Assembly: GCF_010727945.1 (NCBI RefSeq)
Contig: NZ_AP022569.1
Span: 434,001 to 498,000 of the forward strand
From: Mycobacterium cookii
GTDB taxonomy: Bacteria > Actinomycetota > Actinomycetes > Mycobacteriales > Mycobacteriaceae
Reading direction: 5' to 3'
DNA: 64,000 bases
This document shows positions 14,581 through 25,028 of the stretch, piece after piece; positions within the stretch are counted from its first letter, which is position 1, and each line of letters begins with the position of its first letter. Position numbers and translations under genes: made by a program. The notes under the pieces were generated by a model. That model had not been told where the DNA came from and made no database searches. It worked only from the letters and a program-made list of their open reading frames with translations.

Positions 14581-14907
14581 GTGAGCAGCTCACACACCGA
14601 CGCGTCGTTGACCGCCGTCCCCGACCAGTTCGACCCCTCGGCCGGCGGGATCGGCGCCTACGACACGCCGCTGGGCATCACCAACCCGCCCATCGACGAG
14701 TTGCTTGAGCGGGTGTCCAGCAAGTACGCCCTGGTCATCTACGCCGCCAAGCGTGCCCGGCAGATCAACGACTACTACAACCAACTCGGCGAGGGCATCC
14801 TCGAATACGTCGGCCCGCTGGTCGAGCCGGGCCTGCAGGAGAAGCCGCTGTCGATCGCGATGCGCGAGATCCACGGCGACCTGCTCGAGCACACTGAAGG
14901 CGAGTAG
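14581..14907 (+). CDS. rpoZ: RNA polymerase omega subunit
   Basis: The 108-residue subunit helps RNA polymerase assembly by binding the beta' C-terminus. It is recognised from the actinobacterial sequence [19 protein letters not shown] and the conserved [15 protein letters not shown] helix. The GTG at 14581, eight bases after AGGAGA, is preferred to an in-frame ATG at 14542 because it gives the known N-terminus ([10 protein letters not shown]). It lies between gmk and coaBC in the usual mycobacterial order. Confidence 0.95.
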   Translation: MSSSHTDASLTAVPDQFDPSAGGIGAYDTPLGITNPPIDELLERVSSKYALVIYAAKRARQINDYYNQLGEGILEYVGPLVEPGLQEKPLSIAMREIHGDLLEHTEGE

Positions 14908-14928
14908 CGGGGCAGAGGCGGGCTTGGG

Positions 14929-16203
14929 ATGAGCCTCTCGGGCGAACGGCGCACGGACCGCAAGCGGATCGTCGTCGGCGTTTCCGGGGGCATCGCCGCC
15001 TACAAGGCGGCCACGGTCGTCCGCCAGCTCACCGAGGCGGGCCATCAGGTCCGCGTCATCCCCACCGAATCCGCGTTGCGCTTCATCGGCGCCGCCACCT
15101 TCGAGGCGCTGTCCGGCGAGTCGGTGCAGACCGGGGTCTTCGAAGACGTGCCGCAGGTGCCGCACGTCGCGATCGGGCAGCACGCCGACCTGGTCGTCGT
15201 GGCGCCCGCTACCGCCGACCTGCTGGCCCGCGCCGCGATCGGCAGGGCCGACGACCTGCTGACCGCGACACTGCTCACCGCGCGATGTCCGGTGCTGTTC
15301 GCACCGGCGATGCACACCGAGATGTGGCAGCACCCGGCGACCGTCGACAACGTGGCCACCCTGCGCCGTCGCGGCGCCGTGGTGCTCGAACCGGCGTCGG
15401 GACGGCTGACCGGCGCGGACAGCGGCGCAGGCCGGCTGCCGGAGGCCGAGGAGATCACCACCTTCGCCCAGCTGTTGCTGGAGCGGCATGACGCGATGCC
15501 GTTCGACCTGCACGGCGTCAAGCTGCTGGTGACCGCGGGCGGCACCCGCGAGCCGATAGACCCCGTCCGCTTCATCGGCAACCGCAGCTCGGGCAAGCAG
15601 GGCTACGCGCTGGCGCGGGTCGCGGCTCAACGCGGCGCCGAGGTCACCCTGATCGCCGGTCACACCGCGGGGCTGATCGACCCGGCCGGCGTCGAGGTGG
15701 TGCACGTCAGCTCGGCCCAGCAGCTGCGGGACGCGGTGTCCAAGCACGCGCCCGACGTCCACGTGCTGGCGATGGCGGCCGCCGTGGCAGATTTCCGGCC
15801 CGCCCAGGTCGCAACCGCCAAGATCAAAAAGGGCGCCGACGAACCGGAGTCCATCGACCTGGTCCGCAACGACGACGTGCTGGCCGCGGCCGTGCAGGCC
15901 CGCGCCGCCGGTCAGCTGCCGAACATGCGGGCCATCGTCGGCTTCGCCGCCGAGACCGGCGACGCGAACGGCGACGTGCTCTTCCACGCCCGGGCCAAGC
16001 TGCGGCGCAAGGGATGTGACCTGCTGGTGGTCAACGCCGTCGGCGACGGCAAGGCGTTCGAAGTGGACAACAACGACGGCTGGTTGCTGGCCGCCGACGG
16101 CACCGAGTCGGCGCTTCAGCACGGGTCGAAGACGCTGATGGCCAGCCGGATCGTGGACGCGATCGTCACGTTCCTGCACGGGGGTGGCGGGGGCGCCGGC
16201 TAG
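14929..16203 (+). CDS. coaBC: Bifunctional phosphopantothenoylcysteine decarboxylase / phosphopantothenate-cysteine ligase
   Basis: The 424-residue protein performs two consecutive steps of coenzyme A synthesis. The N-terminal CoaC flavoprotein domain (to ~190) has GVSGGIAAYK, the active-site segment VPHVAIGQHADLVVVAPATA and the substrate-clamp FAPAMHTEMW. The C-terminal CoaB domain (from ~195) begins LLVTAGGTREPIDPVRFIGN followed by RSSGKQG and contains MAAAVADFRP with the AKIKK lid. The start ATG lies 22 bases after the rpoZ stop. Confidence 0.96.
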   Translation: MSLSGERRTDRKRIVVGVSGGIAAYKAATVVRQLTEAGHQVRVIPTESALRFIGAATFEALSGESVQTGVFEDVPQVPHVAIGQHADLVVVAPATADLLARAAIGRADDLLTATLLTARCPVLFAPAMHTEMWQHPATVDNVATLRRRGAVVLEPASGRLTGADSGAGRLPEAEEITTFAQLLLERHDAMPFDLHGVKLLVTAGGTREPIDPVRFIGNRSSGKQGYALARVAAQRGAEVTLIAGHTAGLIDPAGVEVVHVSSAQQLRDAVSKHAPDVHVLAMAAAVADFRPAQVATAKIKKGADEPESIDLVRNDDVLAAAVQARAAGQLPNMRAIVGFAAETGDANGDVLFHARAKLRRKGCDLLVVNAVGDGKAFEVDNNDGWLLAADGTESALQHGSKTLMASRIVDAIVTFLHGGGGGAG

Positions 16204-16261
16204 CGCCCGGCTAGCATCCTTGGCATCGTCGACCGGCCGGTAACATATACCCGCTGACAGA

Positions 16262-16267
16262 TATAAT
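16262..16267 (+). promoter_or_regulatory. Consensus TATAAT -10 element, likely metK promoter
   Basis: TATAAT is a perfect -10, unusual in this GC-rich region, in the coaBC-metK gap 46 bases before the metK GTG. It is the centre of an imperfect inverted repeat, GACAGA-TATAA-TTTGTC (16255-16271), which could be an operator overlapping the promoter. No clear -35 is seen 16-18 bases upstream. No known SAM riboswitch architecture was recognised. Confidence 0.5.
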
Positions 16268-16312
16268 TTGTCTAACTAACGTTTTCAAACATGGACTTGG
16301 AAGGGTGAGGGC

Positions 16313-17524
<1,212 letters not shown>

Positions 17525-17631
17525 CTGCCTCCATGCAGAGGGGTTTGCGTCAAGTAGGCCGAGCTCGAGGTTGAGAAGGTGTTCGATGGCTCCGTGAGCA
17601 TCGGATGGCATCGGCTGCGCCAGGCCTGGGG

Positions 17632-18366
17632 ATGAACGATCTCCTGCACGAGGTGTTGAGCGCCCACGGGGGGCTGGAGCGCTGGCGGAGCGCCACGACG
17701 GTGCATGGGCGCGTGCGCACCGGTGGTTTGCTGATCCGGACCCGGGTTCCGGGAAATCGCATGGCGGACTACCGCATCACGGTGGACGTCCAGCAATCCC
17801 GGACCGTGTTGGACCCTTTCCCGCGTGACGGACGGCGCGGGGTCTTCGAAGACGGGACCGCGCGAATCGAAAACGATGGCGGGGAAGTGATCAGCTCGCG
17901 CGAGAACGCACGGGCGCCTTTCTTCGGCCCCTCGGGGCTGCGTCGCAACTTTCGCTGGGATGCGCTCGACGCTGCCTATTTCGCCGGCTACGCCATGTGG
18001 AACTACCTGACGGCGCCTTACCTCCTGACGAGGGACGACGTCGAGGTCAGCGAGGGCAAGCGCTGGCAAGAGAGCGGGCAGACATGGCGGCGCTTGCACG
18101 CGCACTTCTCACCGCGCACCCCGACCCACTCGCCGCGCCAGACTTTCTACTTCGATGAGGAGGGTCTACTGCGGCGGCACGACTATGTCGCTGAGGTCGT
18201 GGGCCGTTGGGCACGGGCGGCTCACTATTCCACCGACCATGTCCACGCGGACGGATTTGTGTTCCCTACTCGCCGATGGGTCCGTCCGATCGGTCCGGGA
18301 AATCGCCCGCTACCACTCCCGACTCTGGTGTCGCTGCAGTTGAGCGATTTGCGGGTCGAGTTCTAG
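17632..18366 (+). CDS. Conserved hypothetical protein, beta-rich, possibly lipoprotein-carrier-like fold
   Basis: The ~244-residue protein begins LLHEVLSAHGGLERWRSATT, an opening seen in uncharacterised proteins with a LolA/LppX-like beta half-barrel. The rest alternates beta-type segments with many Arg, Trp and Tyr (FYFDEEGLLRRHDYVAEVVG). No signal peptide or lipobox is visible, so it is probably cytoplasmic. ATG 17632 is chosen because it gives the usual N-terminus; ATG 17605 in the same frame would add nine residues. It lies between metK and the convergent monooxygenase, sharing the CTAG stop overlap. No counterpart at this position in M. tuberculosis is known to me. Confidence 0.65.
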   Translation: MNDLLHEVLSAHGGLERWRSATTVHGRVRTGGLLIRTRVPGNRMADYRITVDVQQSRTVLDPFPRDGRRGVFEDGTARIENDGGEVISSRENARAPFFGPSGLRRNFRWDALDAAYFAGYAMWNYLTAPYLLTRDDVEVSEGKRWQESGQTWRRLHAHFSPRTPTHSPRQTFYFDEEGLLRRHDYVAEVVGRWARAAHYSTDHVHADGFVFPTRRWVRPIGPGNRPLPLPTLVSLQLSDLRVEF

Positions 18367-19853
18367 CCGGTGAACTGGTAGTCGTCGAGATTGAAACGTC
18401 TACTGCGCCAATACACTTCGAAGGTGTTTGCGGGCCGCAGCGCCACGTCGCCGTTCTTGTCGAAGTAGTAGCTGTTGGCGCCCTGGCAGCTGTCCTGCCA
18501 GAACACCTGGCGGTGCCTGCGGCTCAACTGCTCGGCGAAGTAGCGGGCGTTGGCTTCCTCGCTGATCTCGATGCGGGTGGCGCCGCGCTGCTCGGCTCGC
18601 TTCATGCAGCGCACCATGTGGTGCGTCTGCGCTTCGATCAATGCGAAGTAGGACGACCCGACGTAGCCGTAGGGCCCCATCGTGGAGAAGAAGTTGGGAA
18701 AGCCGGGAATGGCGGTTCCCTCGTAGGCCTGTGCCCGGTTCTCCTCCCAGAACCGGGTCAGCGACCGGCCGCCGCTGCCGGTAACCGCAAAGGTCGGTGT
18801 GGTGTCGGGGTCGAAGACGTGAAAACCGGTGGCCAGCACCAGCACATCGATCTCGTGGTTGGTGCCGTCCGTCGTGGCCACCGACGACGGGGTGATCTTG
18901 TCAATCGGTTGGGTGACCAGGCGGACGTTGTCGCGGTTGTAGGTCGACAGGTAGCTGTTGTGAAAACCGGGCCGTTTGCAGCCGATCGCGTAACTCGGGG
19001 TGAGCTGTTGGCGCACCACTGGGTCGCGCACCTTCAGGCGCAGGTACGCGCGACCGAGTGACTCCATCCATCTGGCCAGCGGGTACACCGTGAAGTACTG
19101 GGCCGGCAGTGGGAAGGTCACCTCGACATAGGTCTGGGTGATCAGCCGCTGCAGGGTCTTGGCGCCCGGCAGGCGCAACGCCCAGTGCGCCGGCCTGGGT
19201 AGCGGCACGTCGAATTTCGGAAAGCACCAGATCGGTGTGCGCTGAAATACGGTGAGCTCGTTGACAATTGGAGCGATTTGCGGGACCAGCTGCACCGCCG
19301 AGGCGCCGGTGCCGATGACGGCGACGCGTTTACCGGCCAGGTCCAGGGTGTGATCCCAGCGGGCGGTGTGCACGGTGACACCGCCGAAGGAGTCGACGCC
19401 GTCGATGTCGGGCGGCTTGGGCACGGTGAGCACACCGCTGCCGTTGAACACGAATCGTGCGGTGACTTCGCCGCCCGGATCGAGCTGGACCCGCCACAGC
19501 GACCGCTCGTCGTCGAACTCGGCGGCGAGCACTTTGGTGTTGAACCGGATTTTCGGACGGATCCCGTACTTGTCGGTGCAATGTTCGGCGTAGGCCTTCA
19601 GCTCGCCGCCGCGCGCGTAGGTGCGCGACCAGTCCGGCCGCTGCTCAAACGAGAATTGATACGACGCCGACGGAATGTCAACGGCGATACCGGGATACGT
19701 GTTCCAGTACCACGTCCCGCCGACCTCGCTGCCGGCCTCGACGATGAGGTAGTCGCTGAAGCCTTCGTGGTCGAGCTTGATCGCGGCACCGATTCCCGAG
19801 AACCCCGCGCCGACGATCAGGCAGTGGTAGTCGGGATGGTCGCCGCCCGCCAT
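18363..19853 (-). CDS. Flavin-containing (Baeyer-Villiger type) monooxygenase, Rv1393c-like
   Basis: The 496-residue protein has an FAD Rossmann motif VGAGFSG (14-20), an NADPH Rossmann motif VIGTGASAVQ near 180, and between them FGGVTVHTARW, matching the FxGxxxHxxxW fingerprint of type I Baeyer-Villiger monooxygenases. Such enzymes insert oxygen next to ketones or oxidise soft nucleophiles; the substrate is unknown. It corresponds in position to Rv1393c. Its ATG overlaps the stop of the upstream esterase (TAATG), so it is co-translated with the lipH-type genes. Confidence 0.9.
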   Translation of the reverse strand: MAGGDHPDYHCLIVGAGFSGIGAAIKLDHEGFSDYLIVEAGSEVGGTWYWNTYPGIAVDIPSASYQFSFEQRPDWSRTYARGGELKAYAEHCTDKYGIRPKIRFNTKVLAAEFDDERSLWRVQLDPGGEVTARFVFNGSGVLTVPKPPDIDGVDSFGGVTVHTARWDHTLDLAGKRVAVIGTGASAVQLVPQIAPIVNELTVFQRTPIWCFPKFDVPLPRPAHWALRLPGAKTLQRLITQTYVEVTFPLPAQYFTVYPLARWMESLGRAYLRLKVRDPVVRQQLTPSYAIGCKRPGFHNSYLSTYNRDNVRLVTQPIDKITPSSVATTDGTNHEIDVLVLATGFHVFDPDTTPTFAVTGSGGRSLTRFWEENRAQAYEGTAIPGFPNFFSTMGPYGYVGSSYFALIEAQTHHMVRCMKRAEQRGATRIEISEEANARYFAEQLSRRHRQVFWQDSCQGANSYYFDKNGDVALRPANTFEVYWRSRRFNLDDYQFTG

Positions 19854-20815
19854 TACTGCAGTGCCGCCTTCAGCGCCGCGAGACCACGATTGGTCGCCTC
19901 GGCGGCAGCCGGGATGATCATCGCGAAGCTGACATAGCCGTGCACGAGGGTCGGCTCGTTGCTCAGCTCGGCAGACACACCTGAGGAGTTGAGCAGCGAG
20001 GCGTAGAGGGCCGCATCGTCGCGCAGCGGATCGTGCTCGGCACTACCGATGAACGCCGGTGGCAGCCCGGCGAAGTTGCCGTAATTCGACGGCGCGAGCG
20101 CCGGCGGCAGCGCCTTGGGGTCGCTGATGTCGATCCCGGGGATGTACCAGCTCAGGAACGCGTCGATGACGTCGCGGTCCAGGATCGGCGCGTCGGCGTT
20201 TTCGGTGAACGACGGCAGCGACATGTCGGCGGTGATGGTCGGATACCAGAGCAGCTGGAACGCCAGCTCGAGTGCGTTCGTGTCGCGGGCCAGATGCGCC
20301 ATCACTGCGGCGAGGTTGGCGCCGGCGGAGTCGCCGGCGACCGCGATGCGGTTCGGGTCGCCGCCCAACTCGGCGGCGTTTTCGCCGACCCACCGCAGCG
20401 CGGCCCAGCAGTCGTCCACACCCGCCGGGAACGGGTGCTCGGGGGCCAGCCGGTAATCGACGGAAACGACGATGGCATCGGCGCCGACGGCGTGCGCGCG
20501 GGCGACCGGGTCGTGGGTGTCCAGATCGCCGAGTGCGAAACCCCCGCCGTGATAGAAGACGACGACGGGCAGATCGCTGTGCTCGACGGCCGACGGCCAG
20601 TAGATGCGGACCGGGATGTCGGTCAGCTCGCCGTAGCCGATGGTTCGATTCTCGATGCGCAGATCCGGCAACATCTCCTCGGGCATCTTGAGCTGGCGCA
20701 GCTTGGCCCGAGCGGTCTCGACGCCATCAGCGGCCGTGAACGTCATCGGGAAGGTGTCGACCAGCGCTTTCAGCGTCGGGTCGATCTGCGGGCGGGCGGT
20801 GGTCGATTCCGTCAT
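19853..20815 (-). CDS. lipH: Alpha/beta hydrolase, hormone-sensitive-lipase family (LipH-like)
   Basis: The 320-residue carboxylesterase has the oxyanion motif HGGG (89-92) and nucleophile elbow GDSAG (161-165, Ser163), with the acid/base at EHDPLRDD and VHGY near the C-terminus. Family IV esterases of this kind hydrolyse short-chain esters. The start at 20815 (MTESTTARPQ) is used because it gives the family length; an upstream in-frame start at 20899 lies inside the next gene. It matches Rv1399c (LipH). It sits between a paralogue (4-base gap) and the monooxygenase, an arrangement that could let ester products of the BVMO be hydrolysed. Confidence 0.9.
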   Translation of the reverse strand: MTESTTARPQIDPTLKALVDTFPMTFTAADGVETARAKLRQLKMPEEMLPDLRIENRTIGYGELTDIPVRIYWPSAVEHSDLPVVVFYHGGGFALGDLDTHDPVARAHAVGADAIVVSVDYRLAPEHPFPAGVDDCWAALRWVGENAAELGGDPNRIAVAGDSAGANLAAVMAHLARDTNALELAFQLLWYPTITADMSLPSFTENADAPILDRDVIDAFLSWYIPGIDISDPKALPPALAPSNYGNFAGLPPAFIGSAEHDPLRDDAALYASLLNSSGVSAELSNEPTLVHGYVSFAMIIPAAAEATNRGLAALKAALQ

Positions 20816-20819
20816 GGAC

Positions 20820-21767
20820 CTACCGTACGTGCAGCGCCGCCCGCAGGGCGTCCAGTCCGCGGTCCATTGCGGCCGTCGCCGCGGGCACCACTCCGGCATA
20901 GCCGAGGTAGCCGTGCACCATGGTTTCGGCGTTGTGCACCTCGGCGGGAACCCCAGCGGCGGTCAGCAATTCCCCGTACCGGCTGCCGTCGTCGCGCAGT
21001 GGGTCGTGTCCGGCCACCGCGATGTAGGCCGCGGGCAGATCCGCGAGGTTCTCGGCTCGTCCGGGCGCCATCCCGGGTGGGGGATCGGACAGGTCGATCT
21101 CACCGGCGTACCAGCGGGTGAACGCCGCCACGGCGGCGCGGTCCAGGACGGGCGCGTCGGCATTCTCGGCGAACGAGGGCAGCGAGGAGTCCCATAGCGT
21201 GGCCGGATACCACAACAGCTGGAACGCAATTGACGGTCCAGCGTCGTCGCGGGCGCGCTGCGCGGTCACCGCCGCCAGGTTGCCACCCGCCGAGTCGCCG
21301 GCCACCGCGAGCCGGCTCGCGTCGGCCCCGATCTCGCCGCCGTGCTCGGCGACCCATTGCGTTGCGGCCCAAGCGTCCTCGACGGCAGCGGGATAGGGAT
21401 GCTCCGGCGCCAAACGGTATTCGACCGACACCACGACCGCAGAGGCGCCGACGGCGTGCTGGCGGCACGTCCCGTCGTGGGTGTCCAGGTCGCCGACGAC
21501 GAAGCCGCCGCCGTGAAAGAACACCACCACCGGTGGCGCGGGGTGATCGGTTGGCGGCCAGTAGATCCGGATGTTGATCGGCCCGGCGGGTCCGTCGATG
21601 GAACGGTCTTGCACCCGCAGCTCCGGATGAAAACTTCGCCGCGGCAGGTCCCGTAATTGCCGACGCGCCTCGGCGACACCGCCGTCGGCGGATAACCGGA
21701 ACGGAACCGCGTCCAGTACCTTCAGCAGAATGGGATCGATCGCGGATCCAGAGTCGACGGCTGCCAT
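20820..21767 (-). CDS. lipI: Alpha/beta hydrolase, second HSL-family esterase (LipI-like)
   Basis: The 315-residue paralogue of the downstream gene has HGGG (85-88), GDSAG with Ser159, GHDPLRDD and MVHGY. It shares long stretches with its neighbour (for example YRLAPEHP and [10 protein letters not shown]), so the pair arose by tandem duplication; M. tuberculosis has the same pair (Rv1399c/Rv1400c). Its ATG at 21767 shares the CATG tetranucleotide with the possible ATG of the divergent YhhN-like gene. It is the first gene of a three-gene reverse operon. Confidence 0.88.
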   Translation of the reverse strand: MAAVDSGSAIDPILLKVLDAVPFRLSADGGVAEARRQLRDLPRRSFHPELRVQDRSIDGPAGPINIRIYWPPTDHPAPPVVVFFHGGGFVVGDLDTHDGTCRQHAVGASAVVVSVEYRLAPEHPYPAAVEDAWAATQWVAEHGGEIGADASRLAVAGDSAGGNLAAVTAQRARDDAGPSIAFQLLWYPATLWDSSLPSFAENADAPVLDRAAVAAFTRWYAGEIDLSDPPPGMAPGRAENLADLPAAYIAVAGHDPLRDDGSRYGELLTAAGVPAEVHNAETMVHGYLGYAGVVPAATAAMDRGLDALRAALHVR

Positions 21768-22497
21768 GCAGACACCGTACGCACCCAGGGTGATGCTCGG
21801 CGCCTGGGCTGCCGCCGGGTGGGCGGGCGTCGCCTACGGGTTGTTCTTGACCATTGTGGCGCTGCGTTCGCCCCCGGGTGCCGAGCTCACCGGGGAGTTC
21901 ACCGGTCAGCCGCTGTTCAAGGCGTCGATGGCGCTGCTGCTGGTGGTGGCGGCTGCCGCGCATCCGATGGTTCGCGAGCGGCGCTGGTTGATGCCGGCGT
22001 TGCTGTTCTCGGCCGTCGGTGACGGGCTGCTGGCGATTCCGTGGTGGCCGCCGTCGTTCGTCCTCGGGCTGGGCTCGTTCCTGTTGGCGCACTTGTGTTT
22101 TCTGGGTGCGCTGGTGCCGCTGGCCCGCGGCTCCGACCGTCCGCGCGGCCGGTTGGTTGCCGCCGCCGGGCTGTGCGTGGCATGTGCCGGGCTGGTGGTC
22201 TGGTTTTGGCCGCAACTGGTTCGTGACGGGCTGACCGTGCCGGTGACGGTGTACATGCTCGTGCTGGTCGCCATGGTCTGCGCGGCGCTGCTCGCCGGTT
22301 TGCCGACGGTCTGGACCGCGGCCGGCGCGCTGTTGTTCGCCGGGTCGGACGCGATGATCGGCATCGGGCGGTTCGTGTTGGGCAGCGAGGCGTTGGCGGT
22401 GCCGATCTGGTGGACCTACGCTGCAGCGCAGATCCTGATCACCGCGGGCTTCTTCTTCGGTCGGGTGTCGGCGAACCCTGCTACACCTGGCGAGTGA
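21766..22497 (+). CDS. YhhN/TMEM86-family integral membrane protein (Rv1401-like)
   Basis: The ~243-residue protein is highly hydrophobic with about eight membrane segments and the conserved acidic motifs FSAVGDGLL and [12 protein letters not shown] of the YhhN family. Relatives include the eukaryotic lysoplasmalogenase TMEM86, so a membrane lipid hydrolase role is possible. The ATG at 21766 is used; a GTG at 21790 in the same frame would avoid the overlap with the divergent lipI start. The stop overlaps the priA GTG (GTGA). Confidence 0.82.
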   Translation: MQTPYAPRVMLGAWAAAGWAGVAYGLFLTIVALRSPPGAELTGEFTGQPLFKASMALLLVVAAAAHPMVRERRWLMPALLFSAVGDGLLAIPWWPPSFVLGLGSFLLAHLCFLGALVPLARGSDRPRGRLVAAAGLCVACAGLVVWFWPQLVRDGLTVPVTVYMLVLVAMVCAALLAGLPTVWTAAGALLFAGSDAMIGIGRFVLGSEALAVPIWWTYAAAQILITAGFFFGRVSANPATPGE

Positions 22498-24497
22498 CCA
22501 CGCGGACCCGGCAGCCCGCCGCATTCGAGCCGATCGCGCGGGTGTTGCCGATGCTGTCGGTCCCGCACCTGGATCGCGACTTCGACTATCTGGTGCCCGC
22601 TGAGCAGTCCGACGACGCCCAGCCCGGTGTGCGGGTGCGACTGCGCTTTCACGGCAGGCTGGTCGACGGCTTCATCCTGGAGCGCCGTACCGACACCGAT
22701 CACGTCGGCAAGCTGGCCTGGCTGGACCGGGTGGTGTCCGGCGAGGCGGTGCTCACCCCGGAGATCCGTCGTCTTGTCGACGCCGTCGCCGCACGCTATG
22801 CCGGCACCCGCGCCGACGTGCTGAGGCTGGCGGTGCCGCCCCGTCACGCCAAAGTCGAACGCGAAATGCCAACGCCGTCAACACTTTCCGATGTCGCTCC
22901 GATCGATCCGACGGGCTGGGAATCGTACGGGCGTGGCGGCCCTTTTCTAACGGCGCTCGCGGAATCCCGCGCCGCCCGCGCGGTCTGGCAGGCTTTGCCG
23001 GGCGAGCTGTGGGCGGATCGCTTCGCCGAGGCCGCCGCACAGACCGTGCGGGCCGGACGCGCGGCCTTGGCGATCGTTCCGGATCAGCGTGACGTCGACG
23101 CGTTGTGGCGATCCGCGACAACGCTGTTCGACGAATCCGCTGTTGTGGCGTTGTCGGCGGGCCTGGGTCCGTCGGCGCGATACCGGCGGTGGCTGGCCGC
23201 GCTGCGGGGCAGCGCACGGTTGGTGATCGGCACCCGCAGCGCGGTGTTCGCGCCAGTGAACGACCTCGGCCTGATCATGGTGTGGGACGACGGCGACGAC
23301 ACGCTCGCCGAGCCGCGGGCCCCGTATCCGCACGCGCGGGAGGTCGCGATGCTGCGGGCACACCAGGCGCGCTGCGCCGCGCTCATCGGCGGGTATGCCC
23401 GCACCGCCGAAGCCCACGCTCTGGTGCGCAGCGGATGGGCGCATGACGTGGTCGCCGCGCGCCCGGTGGTGCGCGCCCGCACGCCGCGGGTGGTGGCCCT
23501 CGACGACGGTGGGTATGCCGAGGAACGCGATCCGGCGGCGCGCACGGCGCGCCTGCCGTCGGTGGCGCTGCGGGCCGCCCGGGTGGCACTGCAGACCGAG
23601 GCGCCGGTGCTGGTGCAGGTGCCGCGGCGCGGCTATGTCCCTTCGTTGGCCTGCGGGCGTTGCCGAGCCATTGCCCGCTGCCGGCATTGCACCGGCCCGC
23701 TGTCTCTGGACGACCGCGACGGGTCGGCCCCGACCTGCCGGTGGTGCGGACGGGCCGACGCCGCGCTGCGATGCGGGCGCTGCGGGTCGGATGCTGTGCG
23801 CGCCGTCGTGGTGGGCGCCCGGCGCACCGCCGAGGAACTCGGCCGCGCGTTCCCGGGGACGGCGGTGATCACCTCAGCGGGCGAAGCCACGGTGGCCGAG
23901 ATCGCCGACCGCCCGGCTCTCGTCGTCGCCACACCCGGCGCCGAACCCCGCGCGACGGCCGGATACGGGGCGGCGCTGCTGCTCGACACCTGGGCGCTGC
24001 TGGGCCGCCAAGACCTGCGCGCCGCCGAGGACACGCTGCGGCGGTGGATGGCCGTGTCAGCGCTGGTTCGCCCCCGCGATGAGCGCGGGGTGGTGATTGT
24101 GGTTGCCGAATCATCGGTCCCGACGGTCCAATCGTTGATCCGCTGGGATCCCGTCGGCCACGCCGATGCGGAACTGGCGGCCCGGACCGACGTCGCGCTG
24201 CCGCCAAGTGTGCACATGGCCGCCCTGGACGGTACGGCTGACGCGGTGGCGGGGCTGATCGAGGAACTCCGACTGCCGGACAGCGCCGAGCTGCTCGGCC
24301 CGGCGCCATTGCCGCCCGGTGCGCGTCGACCCCCGGGGCTGGCGGCCGACGTGCCGGTGACCCGGATGCTGGTGCGAGTGCGCCGCGAGCAGGGCCTGGA
24401 ACTGGCGGGCGAGCTGCGGCGCGGAGTCGCCGTGGTCAGCGCCCGGCAAACCCACGAGCCGGTCCGGGTGCAGATCGACCCGCTGCACATCGGCTAG
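22494..24497 (+). CDS. priA: PriA-like primosome protein lacking helicase motifs
   Basis: The 667-residue protein has a PriA N-terminal DNA-binding domain ([20 protein letters not shown]) and the zinc-binding array of CxxC pairs around residues 385-440 ([13 protein letters not shown], then CRWCG and CGRCG). The Walker A that should follow near residue 170 is replaced by [13 protein letters not shown], and the DEEH box is replaced by WDDGDD. This degenerate form is known across actinobacteria, where the protein is annotated as probable replication restart PriA; it may load the replisome without unwinding DNA. The GTG start is coupled to the upstream membrane protein. Confidence 0.88.
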   Translation: MTTRTRQPAAFEPIARVLPMLSVPHLDRDFDYLVPAEQSDDAQPGVRVRLRFHGRLVDGFILERRTDTDHVGKLAWLDRVVSGEAVLTPEIRRLVDAVAARYAGTRADVLRLAVPPRHAKVEREMPTPSTLSDVAPIDPTGWESYGRGGPFLTALAESRAARAVWQALPGELWADRFAEAAAQTVRAGRAALAIVPDQRDVDALWRSATTLFDESAVVALSAGLGPSARYRRWLAALRGSARLVIGTRSAVFAPVNDLGLIMVWDDGDDTLAEPRAPYPHAREVAMLRAHQARCAALIGGYARTAEAHALVRSGWAHDVVAARPVVRARTPRVVALDDGGYAEERDPAARTARLPSVALRAARVALQTEAPVLVQVPRRGYVPSLACGRCRAIARCRHCTGPLSLDDRDGSAPTCRWCGRADAALRCGRCGSDAVRAVVVGARRTAEELGRAFPGTAVITSAGEATVAEIADRPALVVATPGAEPRATAGYGAALLLDTWALLGRQDLRAAEDTLRRWMAVSALVRPRDERGVVIVVAESSVPTVQSLIRWDPVGHADAELAARTDVALPPSVHMAALDGTADAVAGLIEELRLPDSAELLGPAPLPPGARRPPGLAADVPVTRMLVRVRREQGLELAGELRRGVAVVSARQTHEPVRVQIDPLHIG

Positions 24498-24610
24498 GCG
24501 CACCGTGTGTCGGAGAGCGGAATCCACGCATTTCGTGTAACGATGCGAGTACTGGCCGAGCGCCAATGACGCCAACCGGTCTTTCTTTCCCGCGTCGAGG
24601 GAGGTCAGAT

Positions 24611-24766
24611 ATGGCAACCACACTCACGGATACCACGCGCATCGGGCGCTGCTTGATGTTCGTGCGCGAGCATCTCGAGCAGGCCCGCGCCGCCGATGAT
24701 CAGATCCGAGCCATGCAGTGGCATGCGGTCATGGATGAGTTCATCGACGCGTGGCCGCGGCCTTAG
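24611..24766 (+). CDS. Small hypothetical protein (51 aa)
   Basis: A 51-residue ORF starts with ATG 24611 behind a strong Shine-Dalgarno (GAGGGAGGTCAGAT), which is the main reason to accept it. It is helical and soluble, with two Trp residues near the C-terminus (MQWHAVMDEFIDAWPRP). I do not recognise the family. It is followed seven bases later by another small gene, forming a tandem downstream of priA. Confidence 0.55.
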   Translation: MATTLTDTTRIGRCLMFVREHLEQARAADDQIRAMQWHAVMDEFIDAWPRP

Positions 24767-24773
24767 CTGGGGC

Positions 24774-25028
24774 ATGATCGTCATGGTCATCGACCCTGTC
24801 CACTGCACCGAGATCGGGTGTGACTGTCCGGGCAACCGTTGGTGGACCGGTTGGATCGGACCCCGAGAAATCCACATCGTCCCGATCGACGATCTCGAGC
24901 CGCACCACGTCGAGGAGTGCGGTTGCGATGCGCGCATCACGCTGCATGTCGCGGGCGACGGGTTCGCGTCGTGGCGGGTGTCGCACAACAGCTTCGATCG
25001 CCGCGAGCTCACGGAGCAAGCTGGTTAA
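24774..25028 (+). CDS. Small Cys-rich hypothetical protein (84 aa)
   Basis: The protein of 84 residues has CTEIGCDC near the N-terminus and HHVEECGCD in the middle, a pattern that could bind a metal ion, although no named zinc-finger spacing fits. An in-frame ATG at 24783 (MVIDPVHC) is an alternative start. It lies seven bases after the 51-residue gene and its TAA overlaps the stop of the convergent cyclase/LuxR gene in TTAA. Function unknown. Confidence 0.5.
   Translation: MIVMVIDPVHCTEIGCDCPGNRWWTGWIGPREIHIVPIDDLEPHHVEECGCDARITLHVAGDGFASWRVSHNSFDRRELTEQAG

Noticed and set aside
14590..16179. 529-residue reverse-strand open frame across rpoZ/coaBC
   Set aside because: It is a shadow of coaBC in high-GC sequence; the product has low-complexity His/Arg/Gln composition and no motif, while the forward frame is an unmistakable CoaBC.
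16204..16312. SAM riboswitch before metK
   Set aside because: No recognised SAM-riboswitch core; the gap is only 109 bases and contains a promoter-like TATAAT.
24611..25028. Toxin-antitoxin pair
   Set aside because: The size fits, but neither protein shows an antitoxin DNA-binding motif or a PIN/MazF/RelE fold; kept only as two hypothetical genes.
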